Assembly (NCBI GenBank): GCA_947503335.1 | Contig: CANNCY010000003.1 | Location: 62,001-126,000, forward strand | Origin: an uncultured Pseudomonadales bacterium | Lineage (GTDB): Bacteria > Pseudomonadota > Gammaproteobacteria > Pseudomonadales > CANNCY01 | Length of the DNA stretch: 64,000 nucleotides | Reading direction: 5' to 3' | Shown: in pieces, positions 37,273 to 46,736 of the stretch | How positions within the stretch are numbered: the stretch's first letter is position 1 | How the letters are laid out: every line of letters starts with the position of its first letter | The notes under the pieces: model-generated | Database searches by the model: none | Seen by the model: the letters and a program-made list of their open reading frames with translations, nothing else | What the model was told of the DNA's origin: nothing | Translations under genes and position numbers: made by a program

Positions 37273-37304
37273 GTAGTCGGTGGTTTAGCAAAATCACCGA
37301 CTAC
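37273..37304. terminator. Hairpin between secB and ntrC
   Basis: GTAGTCGGTG (37273-37282) and CACCGACTAC (37295-37304) form a perfect 10-bp stem with a 12-base loop between convergent genes. There is no T-run, so it is either a weak terminator or an mRNA 3'-end stabiliser. Confidence 0.5.
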
Positions 37305-37347
37305 TTCGTAAACCTCTCGATTTTACCCTTCTCACTAATTCAATGAA

Positions 37348-38739
37348 TTAGTTCATTTCTAGTTCTTTCAGCTTTCTAGTTAGAGTATTGCGCCCGCACC
37401 CTAGTAGTTCTGCCGCTTCTGCTTTACGCCCACTTGTTGCGCTGAGTGCCTCGTCAATCAGAATTCGTTCGACCTCTTGTTGAGTCGCCTGTAGTAGGTT
37501 GGGTGTTTGTTGGTTGAGTGCAGATCGTGCATAGGTGCGAAGCAGTGACTGCCACCCTGTAGTTGCGGATTGGGTCGACGATACACCATGCATTTCTGGT
37601 GGAAAGTCATTAATCGTAATTTCGCGACCCGGCGACATAACGGTCATCCAGCGGCAGCAATTTTCAAGTTGGCGTACGTTGCCTGGCCAGTTGAGCGCTT
37701 GGATATGCTCTGCTGCTGCTTGCGAAAGAATTTTGGGCTCTACCTCCATTTCTTTTGCTGCAAGCGCTAAGAAATGTCGAGCCAACATCAGAATGTCTTC
37801 TCGACGCTCGTCTAAGGTGGGTAACTGAATGCGGATTACGTTGAGTCGATGAAAAAGGTCTTCTCTAAACTCGCCTTTTTCGACAAGTTTCTCAAGGTCT
37901 TGATGCGTCGCAGCGACAATTCGCACATTCGCATCGACAGGGTTTGAGGCGCCAACAGGGTAGAACTTGCCCTCTGCTAATACTCTCAATAATCTGGTCT
38001 GAGTGTCAGCCGGCATATCACCAATTTCATCCAAAAACAGCGTGCCACCATCAGCCTGTTGAAAGCGACCTATACGATTGGTTGAGGCGCCTGTAAAGGC
38101 CCCTTTAGCATGGCCAAATAGTTCTGATTCGATCAAATCTTTGGGTATCGCTGCCATATTTAGGGCAACAAAAGGAGCGTGCTTTCGGGGGCTGTGCTGA
38201 TGAAGTGCCTGTGCAACTCTTTCTTTACCTGTACCTGAGGCACCGGTTACAAGCACTGAGATATTTGATTTGGCTAATCGCCCTATTGCTCTAAATACCT
38301 CCTGCATCGCTGCAGACTCGCCAATAATGGCGTTCTTTTGCAGAGGGTCTTCTTGTTTTGCTTGGCTCTCTTCACGGGTTGCCAAAGCTCGCTCAACAAT
38401 TGTAGTAACCTCGTCAATGTCAAAAGGCTTTGGTAGGTATTCGAACGCGCCCCCATCGTATGCTTGTACAGCGCTATCTAGATCGGAGTGTGCGGTCATA
38501 ACGACAACTGGAATATCTGGGTGGTCAGATTGCAGTCGTGCGAGTAGGGCTAGGCCATCAATCCCCGGCATTCTTATGTCAGTAAGAATACAATCGGGCA
38601 AGGTTTGGCTAAGTGCATCAAGCATGTCTTCGGCGTCTTCAAAGCAAATAGCTTGATGGCCAGTTTGATCAATAGTCTTTTGTAACACCCAACGAATTGA
38701 CTGGTCATCGTCAACTATCCAGACGGTTTGTTGCTTCAT
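37348..38739 (-). CDS. ntrC: Nitrogen regulation response regulator NtrC
   Basis: A 463-aa sigma-54 activator. Receiver with acceptor Asp54 (LTDIRMPG), AAA+ domain with Walker A GASGTGKE, the sigma-54 contact loop GAFTGA and Walker B TLFLDEIGD, then a Fis-type helix-turn-helix at the end (AAELLGCGRNTLTRKL). When nitrogen is scarce, NtrB phosphorylates it and it activates glnA and other genes. It overlaps ntrB by four bases. Sites of its type lie upstream of ntrB (39907) and glnA (42234) in this window. Its stop codon lies in a short ACTAATTCA/TGAATTAGT palindrome. Confidence 0.97.
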   Translation of the reverse strand: MKQQTVWIVDDDQSIRWVLQKTIDQTGHQAICFEDAEDMLDALSQTLPDCILTDIRMPGIDGLALLARLQSDHPDIPVVVMTAHSDLDSAVQAYDGGAFEYLPKPFDIDEVTTIVERALATREESQAKQEDPLQKNAIIGESAAMQEVFRAIGRLAKSNISVLVTGASGTGKERVAQALHQHSPRKHAPFVALNMAAIPKDLIESELFGHAKGAFTGASTNRIGRFQQADGGTLFLDEIGDMPADTQTRLLRVLAEGKFYPVGASNPVDANVRIVAATHQDLEKLVEKGEFREDLFHRLNVIRIQLPTLDERREDILMLARHFLALAAKEMEVEPKILSQAAAEHIQALNWPGNVRQLENCCRWMTVMSPGREITINDFPPEMHGVSSTQSATTGWQSLLRTYARSALNQQTPNLLQATQQEVERILIDEALSATSGRKAEAAELLGCGRNTLTRKLKELEMN

Positions 38740-39782
38740 TGCTGTTCGTCCTCGATTGGAATGATAAGCGTGAACTCGGTTCGTCCTGGCTCGCTAATCG
38801 CTTCAATGTGCCCTTGATGGAGTTGTGCAATAGACTGAGAGATCGGCAGCCCAAGGCCGGTGCCGTCGGCACGGCCTGACACCATAGGGAAGAAAATTCT
38901 ACTTAACTGAGACGCTTCGATACCGGGGCCATTGTCAACAATAGCAAGCGAGGCGGCTAACTTTACTAGTCGCCCATTGAGCGTACACTTGCGTCGAACT
39001 CGTGTACGTATCGTGATAGCCGGGTGCTCAGTATCTGCGACTGCTTGTGCTGCATTGTTAACAACATTTAACGTAGCCTGAATAAGTAGATTGGCGTCAC
39101 CCGTGATCACCGGCATGCTGGGGTCGTAGTCGCGCTGAATGTCAATATGAGGGTGCTGATGAGTTGTCAGTCGAGCGGCGCGTTCGGCAACTTCGTGCAG
39201 ATTCATTGGTGCTAACTTTGGCTTATGTTTTGGGCCTAGCATGCGATCGACTAGGCCTCTCAAGCGATCTGATTCATCGACAATAATCTTTGTGTAATCG
39301 ACTAGTTCTATATCTGACAGTTGTTTGCCTAGTAATTGTGCGGCGCCGCGGATTCCACCTAGTGGATTCTTTATTTCATGAGCAATACCGCGAACCAAGT
39401 TTAGTGACTCATTTTGACGTTCAGTAACCTGGGCGTCTTGATCTTGATTGGCACTGTTGTCGCGGGTAATGAATTCGACCAGTGTCTCGTTATCTAGGGG
39501 TGACAAAGAAAGGTCGCAGCTAAATTTTTGTGGGCGATTTATTAGCTCTATCGATGCAGTTCTAACCACAAGGGGTTGGCTGTTGCTAATCGCTTGCCAA
39601 AACTTAGGTTGGTCAACTTCAATGAACTGCGTTAAGGGTTTCGTCAGTAGCTTGCGTGCACTGCGCTGAAACAAATGCTCAGCGGCAGGGTTTACGTACA
39701 GAATGGTGCCGTCGGTCGCTAACTTGCATATCGCTGTCGAAACGTTATCTAGAATCTGTTTGTGATCAATGTAAATGGTCAT
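38736..39782 (-). CDS. ntrB: Nitrogen regulation sensor kinase NtrB
   Basis: A 348-aa soluble histidine kinase controlled by PII proteins. An N-terminal PAS domain (ILYVNPAAEHLF), the H-box AHEIKNPLGGIRGAAQ typical of NtrB, and the ATPase motifs (VVNNAAQAV, VDNGPGIE, GTGLGLPIS) are visible. ATG at 39782; no Shine-Dalgarno is evident. An NtrC-type box lies 125-139 bases upstream. Spacing to the DUF4124 gene upstream is 182 bases, so ntrBC has its own promoter. Confidence 0.96.
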   Translation of the reverse strand: MTIYIDHKQILDNVSTAICKLATDGTILYVNPAAEHLFQRSARKLLTKPLTQFIEVDQPKFWQAISNSQPLVVRTASIELINRPQKFSCDLSLSPLDNETLVEFITRDNSANQDQDAQVTERQNESLNLVRGIAHEIKNPLGGIRGAAQLLGKQLSDIELVDYTKIIVDESDRLRGLVDRMLGPKHKPKLAPMNLHEVAERAARLTTHQHPHIDIQRDYDPSMPVITGDANLLIQATLNVVNNAAQAVADTEHPAITIRTRVRRKCTLNGRLVKLAASLAIVDNGPGIEASQLSRIFFPMVSGRADGTGLGLPISQSIAQLHQGHIEAISEPGRTEFTLIIPIEDEQQ

Positions 39783-39906
39783 GACTAAGTTGCTAGCAAG
39801 AAGTGAACCAATTGGGCAATAAGCTTCTATCTGTACGACTAGGCCCTAAATATGATGGCAGCAGCTAGTGATACAGGGCTAGTATAGCGAATATGTGTTG
39901 AGAAAT

Positions 39907-39921
39907 GCACCAAAATGGTGC
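39907..39921. promoter_or_regulatory. NtrC-type binding site upstream of ntrB
   Basis: GCACCA-N3-TGGTGC, an exact match to the classic NtrC box. In enteric bacteria a site here mediates feedback control of ntrBC; the same role is inferred. The rest of the 182-base gap (39783-39964) shows only a weak sigma-54-like match at 39795-39810. Confidence 0.85.
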
Positions 39922-39964
39922 GTGGGCTTGCTGGTTGTGATGCCAGCAAGCGGTGATATGGGTA

Positions 39965-40513
39965 TTAGCCGCGCGACGGCAGGTTAGTTGGTCTAACCAT
40001 AGGGCGCTTGATGTGTACTGTAAGAGGCTCGGTAGTTGATACAACAACGCCTTGGCGGGTAATCAATTTGGCTGTGTAGCTAGCCTCACCGCGCTCCATG
40101 TTTGTTATCGTAAACGAGCGATTCGTTGACGCGACTGCTAAGGGTGTATTGCGATTAAAAAACTGAACCAGCAGATCGGGCGAGGTCGGTGTTACGTTTA
40201 CAGCTAGTCGTAAAGATTCAGCACCAGGGGGCACCGTGTGGTCTTGCTTTGGGCTAGCCCAAGAAATATTTGCTGTGATCTTATCGTCGCCAACTTTACG
40301 TGATAGCGCTGGTTGGTTGTTGGTGCGTAAAGACTTGTAGCGGTTTGATGGGCCTACCGTAACTTTGATAGCACCTTTAACTGGTTTGTCGGTGTATTCG
40401 ATGCGTCCGTCTTCGTGAACAATCTTATATAGGTCAGTTGCGTGTGCTGCAGATACAAATAGCAGCGTGGCAAGAATTATTGTAACTGTTTTCATGCTGT
40501 TGCCTAGGTTCAT
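39965..40513 (-). CDS. DUF4124-domain exported protein
   Basis: A 182-aa protein with a signal peptide (the ATG at 40513 has GGAGG 5 bases upstream; cleavage likely after AHA). Residues ~27-60 are the DUF4124 domain: DLYKIVHEDGRIEYTDKPV, a small conserved beta module. The remainder is a single beta-sandwich-like domain. Function is unknown. DUF4124 genes lie between ntrBC and glnA in several gammaproteobacteria, so the position is conserved. Confidence 0.82.
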   Translation of the reverse strand: MNLGNSMKTVTIILATLLFVSAAHATDLYKIVHEDGRIEYTDKPVKGAIKVTVGPSNRYKSLRTNNQPALSRKVGDDKITANISWASPKQDHTVPPGAESLRLAVNVTPTSPDLLVQFFNRNTPLAVASTNRSFTITNMERGEASYTAKLITRQGVVVSTTEPLTVHIKRPMVRPTNLPSRG

Positions 40514-40558
40514 GGGAGCCTCCTGCTGTTAACCCTAGAGTACACATATTAGGTGTAT

Positions 40559-40583
40559 AAAAAAAGGGTGGCTAAGCCACCCT
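40559..40583 (-). terminator. Terminator after glnA
   Basis: On the minus strand, AAAGGGTGGC and GCCACCCTTT form a stem with a three-base loop followed by a run of seven T (A-run at 40559-40565 on the plus strand). Confidence 0.92.
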
Positions 40584-40607
40584 TTCTTACTCTAATAAAA
40601 TCAGATT

Positions 40608-42014
40608 TTATACTGAGTAGTACATGTCGAACTCAACAGGGTGAGTCGTCATGTTTAGACGCGTTACTTCTTCTTGCTTAAGCTCGATGTAAGCAGAGAT
40701 CATGTCGTCAGTGAATACACCACCTTTGGTCAAGAACTCACGATCAACATCTAGCGCCGCTAGTGCTTCTTCTAAGCTTGAAGCAACTGTTGGGTAGTCG
40801 GCAGCTTCTTCAGCTGGTAGATCGTATAGATCTTTGTCAGCTGCATCGCCTGGGTGGATCTTATTCTGAACACCGTCAAGGCCAGCCATAAGCATCGCCG
40901 CAAACATTAGGTATGGGTTAGCTGTTGGGTCGCCAAAACGCACTTCGATACGCTTGCCTTTAGGGCTTGGTACGTAAGGAATACGAATCGAAGCAGAGCG
41001 GTTGCGAGCAGAGTATGCAAGCATTACTGGTGCTTCAAAACCAGGAACAAGGCGCTTATATGAGTTGGTAGAAGCGTTAGCGAAAGCGTTTAGTGCTTTT
41101 GCGTGCTTGATGATACCGCCAACGTAGTAAAGAGCAGTTTCAGAAAGGCCAGCGTATGCGTCGCCGGCAAATTGGTTTTCACCGTCTTTAGAGAAAGACT
41201 GGTGCAAGTGCATACCAGATCCGTTATCGCCTACAAGAGGTTTTGGCATGAAGGTAGCAGTTTTGCCATAGGCGTGAGCAACGTTGTGAACACAGTATTT
41301 AAGGATCTGAACTTCGTCAGCCTTAGCTACAAGGGTGTTAAAGCGAACGCCGATTTCACACTGGCCAGCTGTACCTACTTCGTGGTGGTGTACTTCAACG
41401 TCTAAGCCCATTGCTTCCATTGCTTCACACATTGCGCCACGAATATCGTGTAGTGAATCAACTGGAGGAACTGGGAAGTAACCGCCTTTAACGCCAGGGC
41501 GATGGCCCATGTTACCGCCTTCGTAGTCAGCGCCTGAAGACCAAGCTGCCTCTTCAGAGTTGATCTCGTAGAAAGCGCCATCCATGTCAGCGCCCCACTT
41601 AACATCGTCAAATACGAAAAACTCGGGCTCTGGGCCAAAGAATGCAGTGTCGCCTAAGCCAGTTGACTTAAGGTACTCTTCTGCACGGATAGCAACTGAG
41701 CGAGGGTCACGCTCGTAGCCTTGCATGGTACCAGGCTCAACTACGTTACAGCGAACAATAACGGTAGTGGCGTCAGTGAACGGATCTAGGATACTGGCGC
41801 TATCGTCTGGCATTAAGATCATGTCAGATTCGTTAATGCCCTTCCAGCCGGCAATTGACGAGCCGTCAAACATTTTACCTTCTTCGAAGAAGTCGTCATT
41901 CACTTCTGATACAGGGATCGTTACGTGCTGTTCTTTACCTTTAGTATCAGTAAAGCGAAGGTCTACCCACTTGGCTTCAGATTCGGCGATTAGCTTCAGA
42001 GTCTTCTCTGACAT
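40608..42014 (-). CDS. glnA: Glutamine synthetase type I
   Basis: A 468-aa enzyme making glutamine from glutamate, ammonia and ATP. Start at 42014: GGAGG 6 bases upstream, and the protein then begins MSEKTLKLI as in homologues; an upstream in-frame ATG at 42083 is rejected. Motifs: DGSSIAGW, the ATP site [17 protein letters not shown], and Tyr397 in [10 protein letters not shown], the residue adenylylated by GlnE, at the same number as in E. coli. Length 468 against 469. It is regulated by NtrC through sigma-54, as the elements upstream show. Confidence 0.98.
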   Translation of the reverse strand: MSEKTLKLIAESEAKWVDLRFTDTKGKEQHVTIPVSEVNDDFFEEGKMFDGSSIAGWKGINESDMILMPDDSASILDPFTDATTVIVRCNVVEPGTMQGYERDPRSVAIRAEEYLKSTGLGDTAFFGPEPEFFVFDDVKWGADMDGAFYEINSEEAAWSSGADYEGGNMGHRPGVKGGYFPVPPVDSLHDIRGAMCEAMEAMGLDVEVHHHEVGTAGQCEIGVRFNTLVAKADEVQILKYCVHNVAHAYGKTATFMPKPLVGDNGSGMHLHQSFSKDGENQFAGDAYAGLSETALYYVGGIIKHAKALNAFANASTNSYKRLVPGFEAPVMLAYSARNRSASIRIPYVPSPKGKRIEVRFGDPTANPYLMFAAMLMAGLDGVQNKIHPGDAADKDLYDLPAEEAADYPTVASSLEEALAALDVDREFLTKGGVFTDDMISAYIELKQEEVTRLNMTTHPVEFDMYYSV

Positions 42015-42078
42015 GTTTCCTCCAATATGGCGGTTCAATAGGTTGTTATGATGGCAGTAAGCCTGTGCAAATTTGTTT

Positions 42079-42094
42079 AGCAACTACCGTGCCT
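42079..42094 (-). promoter_or_regulatory. Sigma-54 promoter of glnA
   Basis: On the minus strand AGGCACG-GTAG-TTGCT fits the consensus TGGCACG-N4-TTGCA/T with GG and GC ten bases apart. The start point would be near 42068, giving a leader of ~54 nt before the glnA ATG. It lies in the gene-free stretch 42015-42356, which also holds the NtrC boxes and the thiI promoter region (nothing definite seen there). Confidence 0.85.
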
Positions 42095-42201
42095 ACTTTT
42101 ATAAATGCCCGTATATAGGGCACTTTCAAAGAGTTGGCGAGTGATTAATCATGTCACTGCCCCAGTTTAGCGCAAAAACGGTAAAAAACTGCAGTCGTAA
42201 T

Positions 42202-42248
42202 GCTCTTTTTTGGTGCGCTTGCGGGAGTTCTTTGCACCATTGTGGTGC
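42202..42248. promoter_or_regulatory. Tandem NtrC boxes, glnA enhancer
   Basis: A perfect box GCACCA-N3-TGGTGC at 42234-42248 and a weaker one (9 of 12 key bases) at 42202-42216. Their centres are 32 bases apart, as in the E. coli glnA enhancer. They lie ~140-170 bases upstream of the sigma-54 start point. Confidence 0.8.
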
Positions 42249-42356
42249 GTCGCAGTATTACCGTGCTAAATGTACCGCGCTACCGAGGTAGGGGCATCTA
42301 GCAAGCAGATCGGTAAGGTATAATTCTGTATAGCTATTCATTATCGAGATCTCAGC

Positions 42357-43817
42357 ATGCAGTTTGTAATCAAGTTGTTTCCAGAAATTACAATTAAGAG
42401 CCGTCCGGTGCGTAAGCGCTTTGTAGGTCGTCTAGGCGATAATATTCGCAAGTTGACCCGCGCAATTGATGCTGAAGTGAATGTGAAGAAAGAGTGGGAT
42501 CGCATCGTAGTGACCACCTCAACAGATGATGAACAGCTAAATGATCTGGTTCGAGACCAGCTAACACGCATTCCAGGGATTGATCAGATTATTGAGTCGA
42601 TTTCGGTGGAGTTTGTCGATTTAGATGATGCAATTGTGCAGCTGTTAAAGGTTTGGGGCGATCGCTTGATTGGCAAAACCTTTGTAGTGCGCTGTAAGCG
42701 CACGGGTAATCACGATTTTAATTCTAGCGAAGCCGAGCGAAAGATCGGTGGTGGTGTGTTACATAACTCAGAAGCAGCGGGTGTTGACCTACATAACCCT
42801 GATCTGACACTGAAAATCGAAATTCGCCATAAAGAGCTCATGATTGTTCAAGACCGTATCAAGGGGCTTGGTGGGTTTCCGATTGGCACGGTCGAGCCAG
42901 TGCTCAGTCTTATATCGGGCGGCTTTGATTCGACTGTTTCAAGCTATTTGATGATGAAGCGAGGCTTGCTTACGCATTACTGTTTTTTCAATCTTGGTGG
43001 GCGAGCGCACGAAGTGGCCGTAAAAGAAGTGGCTCACTACCTCTGGAATAAATACGGTGCATCGCATCGAGTGAAGTTTATATCGGTGCCCTTTGAAGGG
43101 GTGGTTGAAGAAATCTTGACCCGTGTTGATAACTCGCAAATGGGTGTAGTGCTTAAACGTATGATGATGAAGGCTGCTGAGAAAGTAGCTGAACAGATCG
43201 AGGTGCAGGCATTAGTAACCGGTGAGGCAATTGCTCAGGTATCTAGCCAGACCATTCCTAATCTTAATGTCATCGATAAAGCAGCTGATATGGTTGTAAT
43301 GCGCCCGCTGATTACAAGCGATAAGGCTGACATCATTCGTCTGGCTGACCAAATTGGCTCGGCCGACTTTGCTAAGTCGATCCCTGAATATTGTGGTGTT
43401 ATTTCGGTCAATCCGACCACACGTGCCAAATTGCACGTCGTTGAAGCTGAAGAAGCTCGTATGAATCCTGAAGTGCTGCAGTCTGCTATTGAAAGCGCCC
43501 AGTATATCAATATTGATCAGTTGGCCGATCAGATGGCTCAAGAGCAGCATCGCAAACAGGTAGAAGTTACCGAAGCTCAGCAGCAGGCGGTGATTATTGA
43601 TATTCGCCATCCTGACGAAGCTGAAAAAGAGCCGGTCAACTTTGAAGGCGAGTCGATGCATATGCCTTTTTACAGCCTGCACAGTCAGTATGCGCAGTTA
43701 GATCAGTCAAAGAGCTACTTGCTGTACTGTAAAAAGGGTGTAATGAGTAAGTTACACGCGCAGTTCTTAACCGACGAAGGCTACGACAACGTCGGTGTGT
43801 TTCGCTTTGCACAATAA
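42357..43817 (+). CDS. thiI: tRNA 4-thiouridine synthase / thiamin sulfurtransferase ThiI
   Basis: A 486-aa enzyme that adenylates U8 of tRNA and inserts sulfur; it can also pass sulfur to ThiS for thiazole synthesis. Order: NFLD and THUMP domains to about residue 165, PP-loop ATPase with SGGFDST near 186, and a C-terminal rhodanese domain with the persulfide Cys458 in YCKKGVMS. The rhodanese domain is present in enteric ThiI (482 aa) but lacking in shorter forms. It faces away from glnA, sharing the 342-base upstream region. Confidence 0.96.
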   Translation: MQFVIKLFPEITIKSRPVRKRFVGRLGDNIRKLTRAIDAEVNVKKEWDRIVVTTSTDDEQLNDLVRDQLTRIPGIDQIIESISVEFVDLDDAIVQLLKVWGDRLIGKTFVVRCKRTGNHDFNSSEAERKIGGGVLHNSEAAGVDLHNPDLTLKIEIRHKELMIVQDRIKGLGGFPIGTVEPVLSLISGGFDSTVSSYLMMKRGLLTHYCFFNLGGRAHEVAVKEVAHYLWNKYGASHRVKFISVPFEGVVEEILTRVDNSQMGVVLKRMMMKAAEKVAEQIEVQALVTGEAIAQVSSQTIPNLNVIDKAADMVVMRPLITSDKADIIRLADQIGSADFAKSIPEYCGVISVNPTTRAKLHVVEAEEARMNPEVLQSAIESAQYINIDQLADQMAQEQHRKQVEVTEAQQQAVIIDIRHPDEAEKEPVNFEGESMHMPFYSLHSQYAQLDQSKSYLLYCKKGVMSKLHAQFLTDEGYDNVGVFRFAQ

Positions 43818-43825
43818 CTAGCTAA

Positions 43826-44284
43826 TCAATGTCGAAGCGCACCGCTCGCTAACCCGTCTACTGACGGTATCAGATGCCCGATGTGGTAGTGTTTGGCATC
43901 CATTTCGGTCAGTTTAACGGTTATTTCAGGCGTTTGATTTAAGATACTGACGTCTGCCATGCTTTCGTCAAGGCGCTGTTGAATCGTTTCAACTTCGTCT
44001 TCATGGCAAAAAGGCATAACAACGTGCCAGCACTGTTCAGCGGCGTCCCATCCGACGATATCGTCGGCTCGAAAGCGAGCATGTATGTGCTCGCCCAGCT
44101 TGTGAATTTGATCGACGGTGTTTAAACAGGGGGTTATCTTTGGTGAGGTCAGAGCAACTTTGGCAACACTTAAGCAATAACCATAGCGATTTGCTCGGTC
44201 TAGCTCACGATTACCCAATTGGGCGAAGTGGTATTTGTCTAATACCTGCGTAAGATCTACGTGTAACTGCATAACTACATCCAT
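43826..44284 (-). CDS. Degenerate GGDEF-like domain protein
   Basis: A 152-aa protein resembling the GGDEF diguanylate cyclase fold: ELDRANRYGYCLSVAKVAL matches the start of the fold, HKLGEHIHARFRADDIVGW the region before the active loop, and HVVMPFCHEDEVETIQQRL the strands after it. The GG(D/E)EF loop is replaced by a sequence around DAAEQ, so no cyclase activity is expected. It may bind a nucleotide or act as a structural partner. Start at ATG 44284 or 44272. No operon partner; convergent with thiI. Confidence 0.6.
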   Translation of the reverse strand: MDVVMQLHVDLTQVLDKYHFAQLGNRELDRANRYGYCLSVAKVALTSPKITPCLNTVDQIHKLGEHIHARFRADDIVGWDAAEQCWHVVMPFCHEDEVETIQQRLDESMADVSILNQTPEITVKLTEMDAKHYHIGHLIPSVDGLASGALRH

Positions 44285-44380
44285 ACAAAAATATGCACTT
44301 AATTGTCAGTATAGGCACAATTTGGATGTTACTAATGGATATCTATGCCAAGAAGTGCCGCCTATTATTAAATAAGCGGG

Positions 44381-44386
44381 TATAAT
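44381..44386 (+). promoter_or_regulatory. Possible -10 element of typA
   Basis: A perfect TATAAT 37 bases before the typA GTG; no good -35 hexamer is found at the usual distance. Confidence 0.4.
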
Positions 44387-44422
44387 GCCGCGCAATTAAA
44401 TGTAGTAGGCTAGGTATTTGCC

Positions 44423-46231
44423 GTGATTGAAAATCTTCGTAACATCGCCATCATCGCACACGTTGACCATGGCAAAACCACCCTTGTAGACAAGTTACTT
44501 GAGCAGTCAGGTACTTTAGACCGTCGTGATCAGGGTACTGAGCGTATCATGGACTCGAACGATCAAGAGCGAGAGCGTGGTATTACCATTTTGGCGAAAA
44601 ACACCGCGATTAAGTGGAATGACTACCGAATTAACATCGTAGACACCCCTGGGCACGCCGACTTTGGTGGTGAGGTAGAGCGTGTACTATCGATGGTTGA
44701 CTGTGTATGTCTGTTGGTCGACGCTGTTGATGGCCCGATGCCTCAAACGCGTTTTGTGACCCAAAAAGCCTTTGCTCAGGGTCTTCGCCCAATCGTTGTA
44801 GTGAACAAGGTTGACCGCCCTGGCGCTCGCCCTGACTGGGTAATCGATCAGGTATTTGACCTGTTCGATAACCTGGGTGCTACTGAAGAGCAGTTAGACT
44901 TCCCTGTTATTTACGCATCAGCGCTAAACGGCATTGCTGGCGAAGAACCAGACGAGCTGGCTGACGACATGTCGCCGTTGTTCAAAATGATTGTTGATCA
45001 TGTGCCAGCGCCAAAAGTAGACGTTGATGGCCCGTTCCAGATGCAGGTGAGTGCGCTTGACTACAACAGCTATACCGGTGTGATCGGTGTAGGTCGCGTA
45101 ACCCGCGGTAAGGTATCACCGAACCAGCAGGTGATTGTGGTTGATGCCGAAGGTAATCAGCGCAAAGCTAAGATTCTAAACGTGATGGGTTACCATGGCC
45201 TAGAGCGTATTGATGTTGATGTGGCAACAGCAGGTGACATTATCTGTGTTACCGGTATCGACGAGCTAAACATCTCTGACACCTTCTGTGATCCTGACAA
45301 TGTAGAGGCAATGCCGGCACTATCGGTTGATGAGCCGACTGTAAGCATGACGTTCCAGGTAAACGACTCGCCATTTGCTGGTAAAGAAGGTAAATACGTT
45401 ACTAGCCGCAATATCAAAGAGCGTCTAGATCGTGAGCTTATTCATAACGTAGCACTGCGCGTAACCCAAGGTGATTCGCCAGATAAATTCATCGTGTCAG
45501 GCCGTGGCGAGCTGCACTTGTCGGTTCTAATTGAAACCATGCGTCGCGAGGGCTTTGAGCTAGGTGTGTCGCGACCTGAAGTAATTCAGAAAGAGATCGA
45601 TGGTGAGATTCAAGAGCCATACGAAGCTGTGGTAATTGACTGTGAAGACGAGCATCAGGGCTCGTTGATGGAAGAAATGGGTCTGCGTAAAGCAGAAATG
45701 ACCAATATGGAGCCCGATGGTAAAGGTCGTACTCGTCTAGAGTTTATCGTACCTAGTCGTGGTTTGATTGGTTTTAGAAACCAGTTCTTGACCATGACCT
45801 CAGGATCAGGTGTTATGACCTCAATCTTCAGTCATTATGGTCCAGTTAAGCAGGGCGAGGTTGCCAAGCGTAACAACGGTGTATTGGTGTCGATGGTTAA
45901 GGGTAAGACCTTGGCGTATGCACTATTTAACCTGCAGGATCGTGGCCGTCTATATATTCCAGCAAACGTTGAGGTGTACGAAGGTCAGATAGTAGGCCTT
46001 CACAGCCGCGGTAACGATCTAGTGGTTAACCCAACTAAGGCGAAGCAGCTGACTAACGTTCGTGCGTCGGGTACTGACGACGCCTTGTTGCTAACCCCTT
46101 ATGTGAAGCACACCCTAGAGCAGGCGCTTGAGTTTATCGAAGACGATGAGCTAGTAGAGGTAACGCCTGAGTCGATTCGTTTACGTAAGAAATTGCTTAC
46201 TGAAAACGAGCGTAAGCGTGCTAAAAAGTAA
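44423..46231 (+). CDS. typA: Translational GTPase TypA/BipA
   Basis: A 602-aa ribosome-associated GTPase helping 50S assembly and stress growth. The G domain holds G1 [10 protein letters not shown] (residues 12-21), G3 [15 protein letters not shown] and G4 NKVDRP; EF-G-like domains and the TypA-specific C-terminus follow ([17 protein letters not shown]). The start is GTG at 44423 with AGGCTAGG upstream. Length matches the family (~605-610). A strong terminator follows. Confidence 0.97.
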   Translation: MIENLRNIAIIAHVDHGKTTLVDKLLEQSGTLDRRDQGTERIMDSNDQERERGITILAKNTAIKWNDYRINIVDTPGHADFGGEVERVLSMVDCVCLLVDAVDGPMPQTRFVTQKAFAQGLRPIVVVNKVDRPGARPDWVIDQVFDLFDNLGATEEQLDFPVIYASALNGIAGEEPDELADDMSPLFKMIVDHVPAPKVDVDGPFQMQVSALDYNSYTGVIGVGRVTRGKVSPNQQVIVVDAEGNQRKAKILNVMGYHGLERIDVDVATAGDIICVTGIDELNISDTFCDPDNVEAMPALSVDEPTVSMTFQVNDSPFAGKEGKYVTSRNIKERLDRELIHNVALRVTQGDSPDKFIVSGRGELHLSVLIETMRREGFELGVSRPEVIQKEIDGEIQEPYEAVVIDCEDEHQGSLMEEMGLRKAEMTNMEPDGKGRTRLEFIVPSRGLIGFRNQFLTMTSGSGVMTSIFSHYGPVKQGEVAKRNNGVLVSMVKGKTLAYALFNLQDRGRLYIPANVEVYEGQIVGLHSRGNDLVVNPTKAKQLTNVRASGTDDALLLTPYVKHTLEQALEFIEDDELVEVTPESIRLRKKLLTENERKRAKK

Positions 46232-46250
46232 TCCATAGATTGCTTGAGAT

Positions 46251-46286
46251 AAAAAAAGGCCCTAGCAGCGATGCAGGGCCTTTTTT
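46251..46286. terminator. Bidirectional terminator after typA
   Basis: AGGCCCT (46257-46263) and AGGGCCT (46275-46281) form a stem with an A-run before and a T-run after. It can also serve the convergent cytochrome gene. Confidence 0.9.
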
Positions 46287-46304
46287 GTTTACAGTGATTT
46301 GTAG

Positions 46305-46613
46305 TTATTTTAGAGAGCTAAAATACGCCGCAAGATCTTCAATATCCTGATCGGTTAGCGCCGCAGCCATCGGCGCCATCATTGGGTCTTTGCGATTACC
46401 GTCGCGAAAGTCTTTCATTTGCTTTACGAGGTATTGATCTTTTTGACCTGCCAAATTAGGCCAAATTGGGCTGGGGCTGATACCCTCGGCACCATGGCAG
46501 GCGGCGCAAGTAACTGACTTGGTTTTACCGGCTGCCGCGTCACCCGCTGCTAATGCCGCGCCGCTAGTAATCATTAAAAGTGAACTCACTAGAGATATAG
46601 CTTTAAACTTCAT
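46305..46613 (-). CDS. Periplasmic c-type cytochrome (class I)
   Basis: A 102-aa monoheme cytochrome. Signal peptide 1-22 (cleavage after ALA), heme attachment CAACH with Cys36, Cys39 and His40, and a Met-rich loop (DPMMAPMAAAL) that provides the axial Met. The C-terminus DIEDLAAYFSSL is typical of cytochrome c553/c5-like proteins. Partner oxidase or reductase is not shown. It is divergent from the RND adaptor gene. Confidence 0.92.
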   Translation of the reverse strand: MKFKAISLVSSLLMITSGAALAAGDAAAGKTKSVTCAACHGAEGISPSPIWPNLAGQKDQYLVKQMKDFRDGNRKDPMMAPMAAALTDQDIEDLAAYFSSLK

Positions 46614-46736
46614 ATCATTCTCCGAACTCTAACATTTCAAAAGATATCCATTATTTATCGAACAATTAATGCACAATCAAGCGCTAAATTAGCTATTATT
46701 AGGTTTTGATAATTAACTATAGAACGGAGCCATAGG

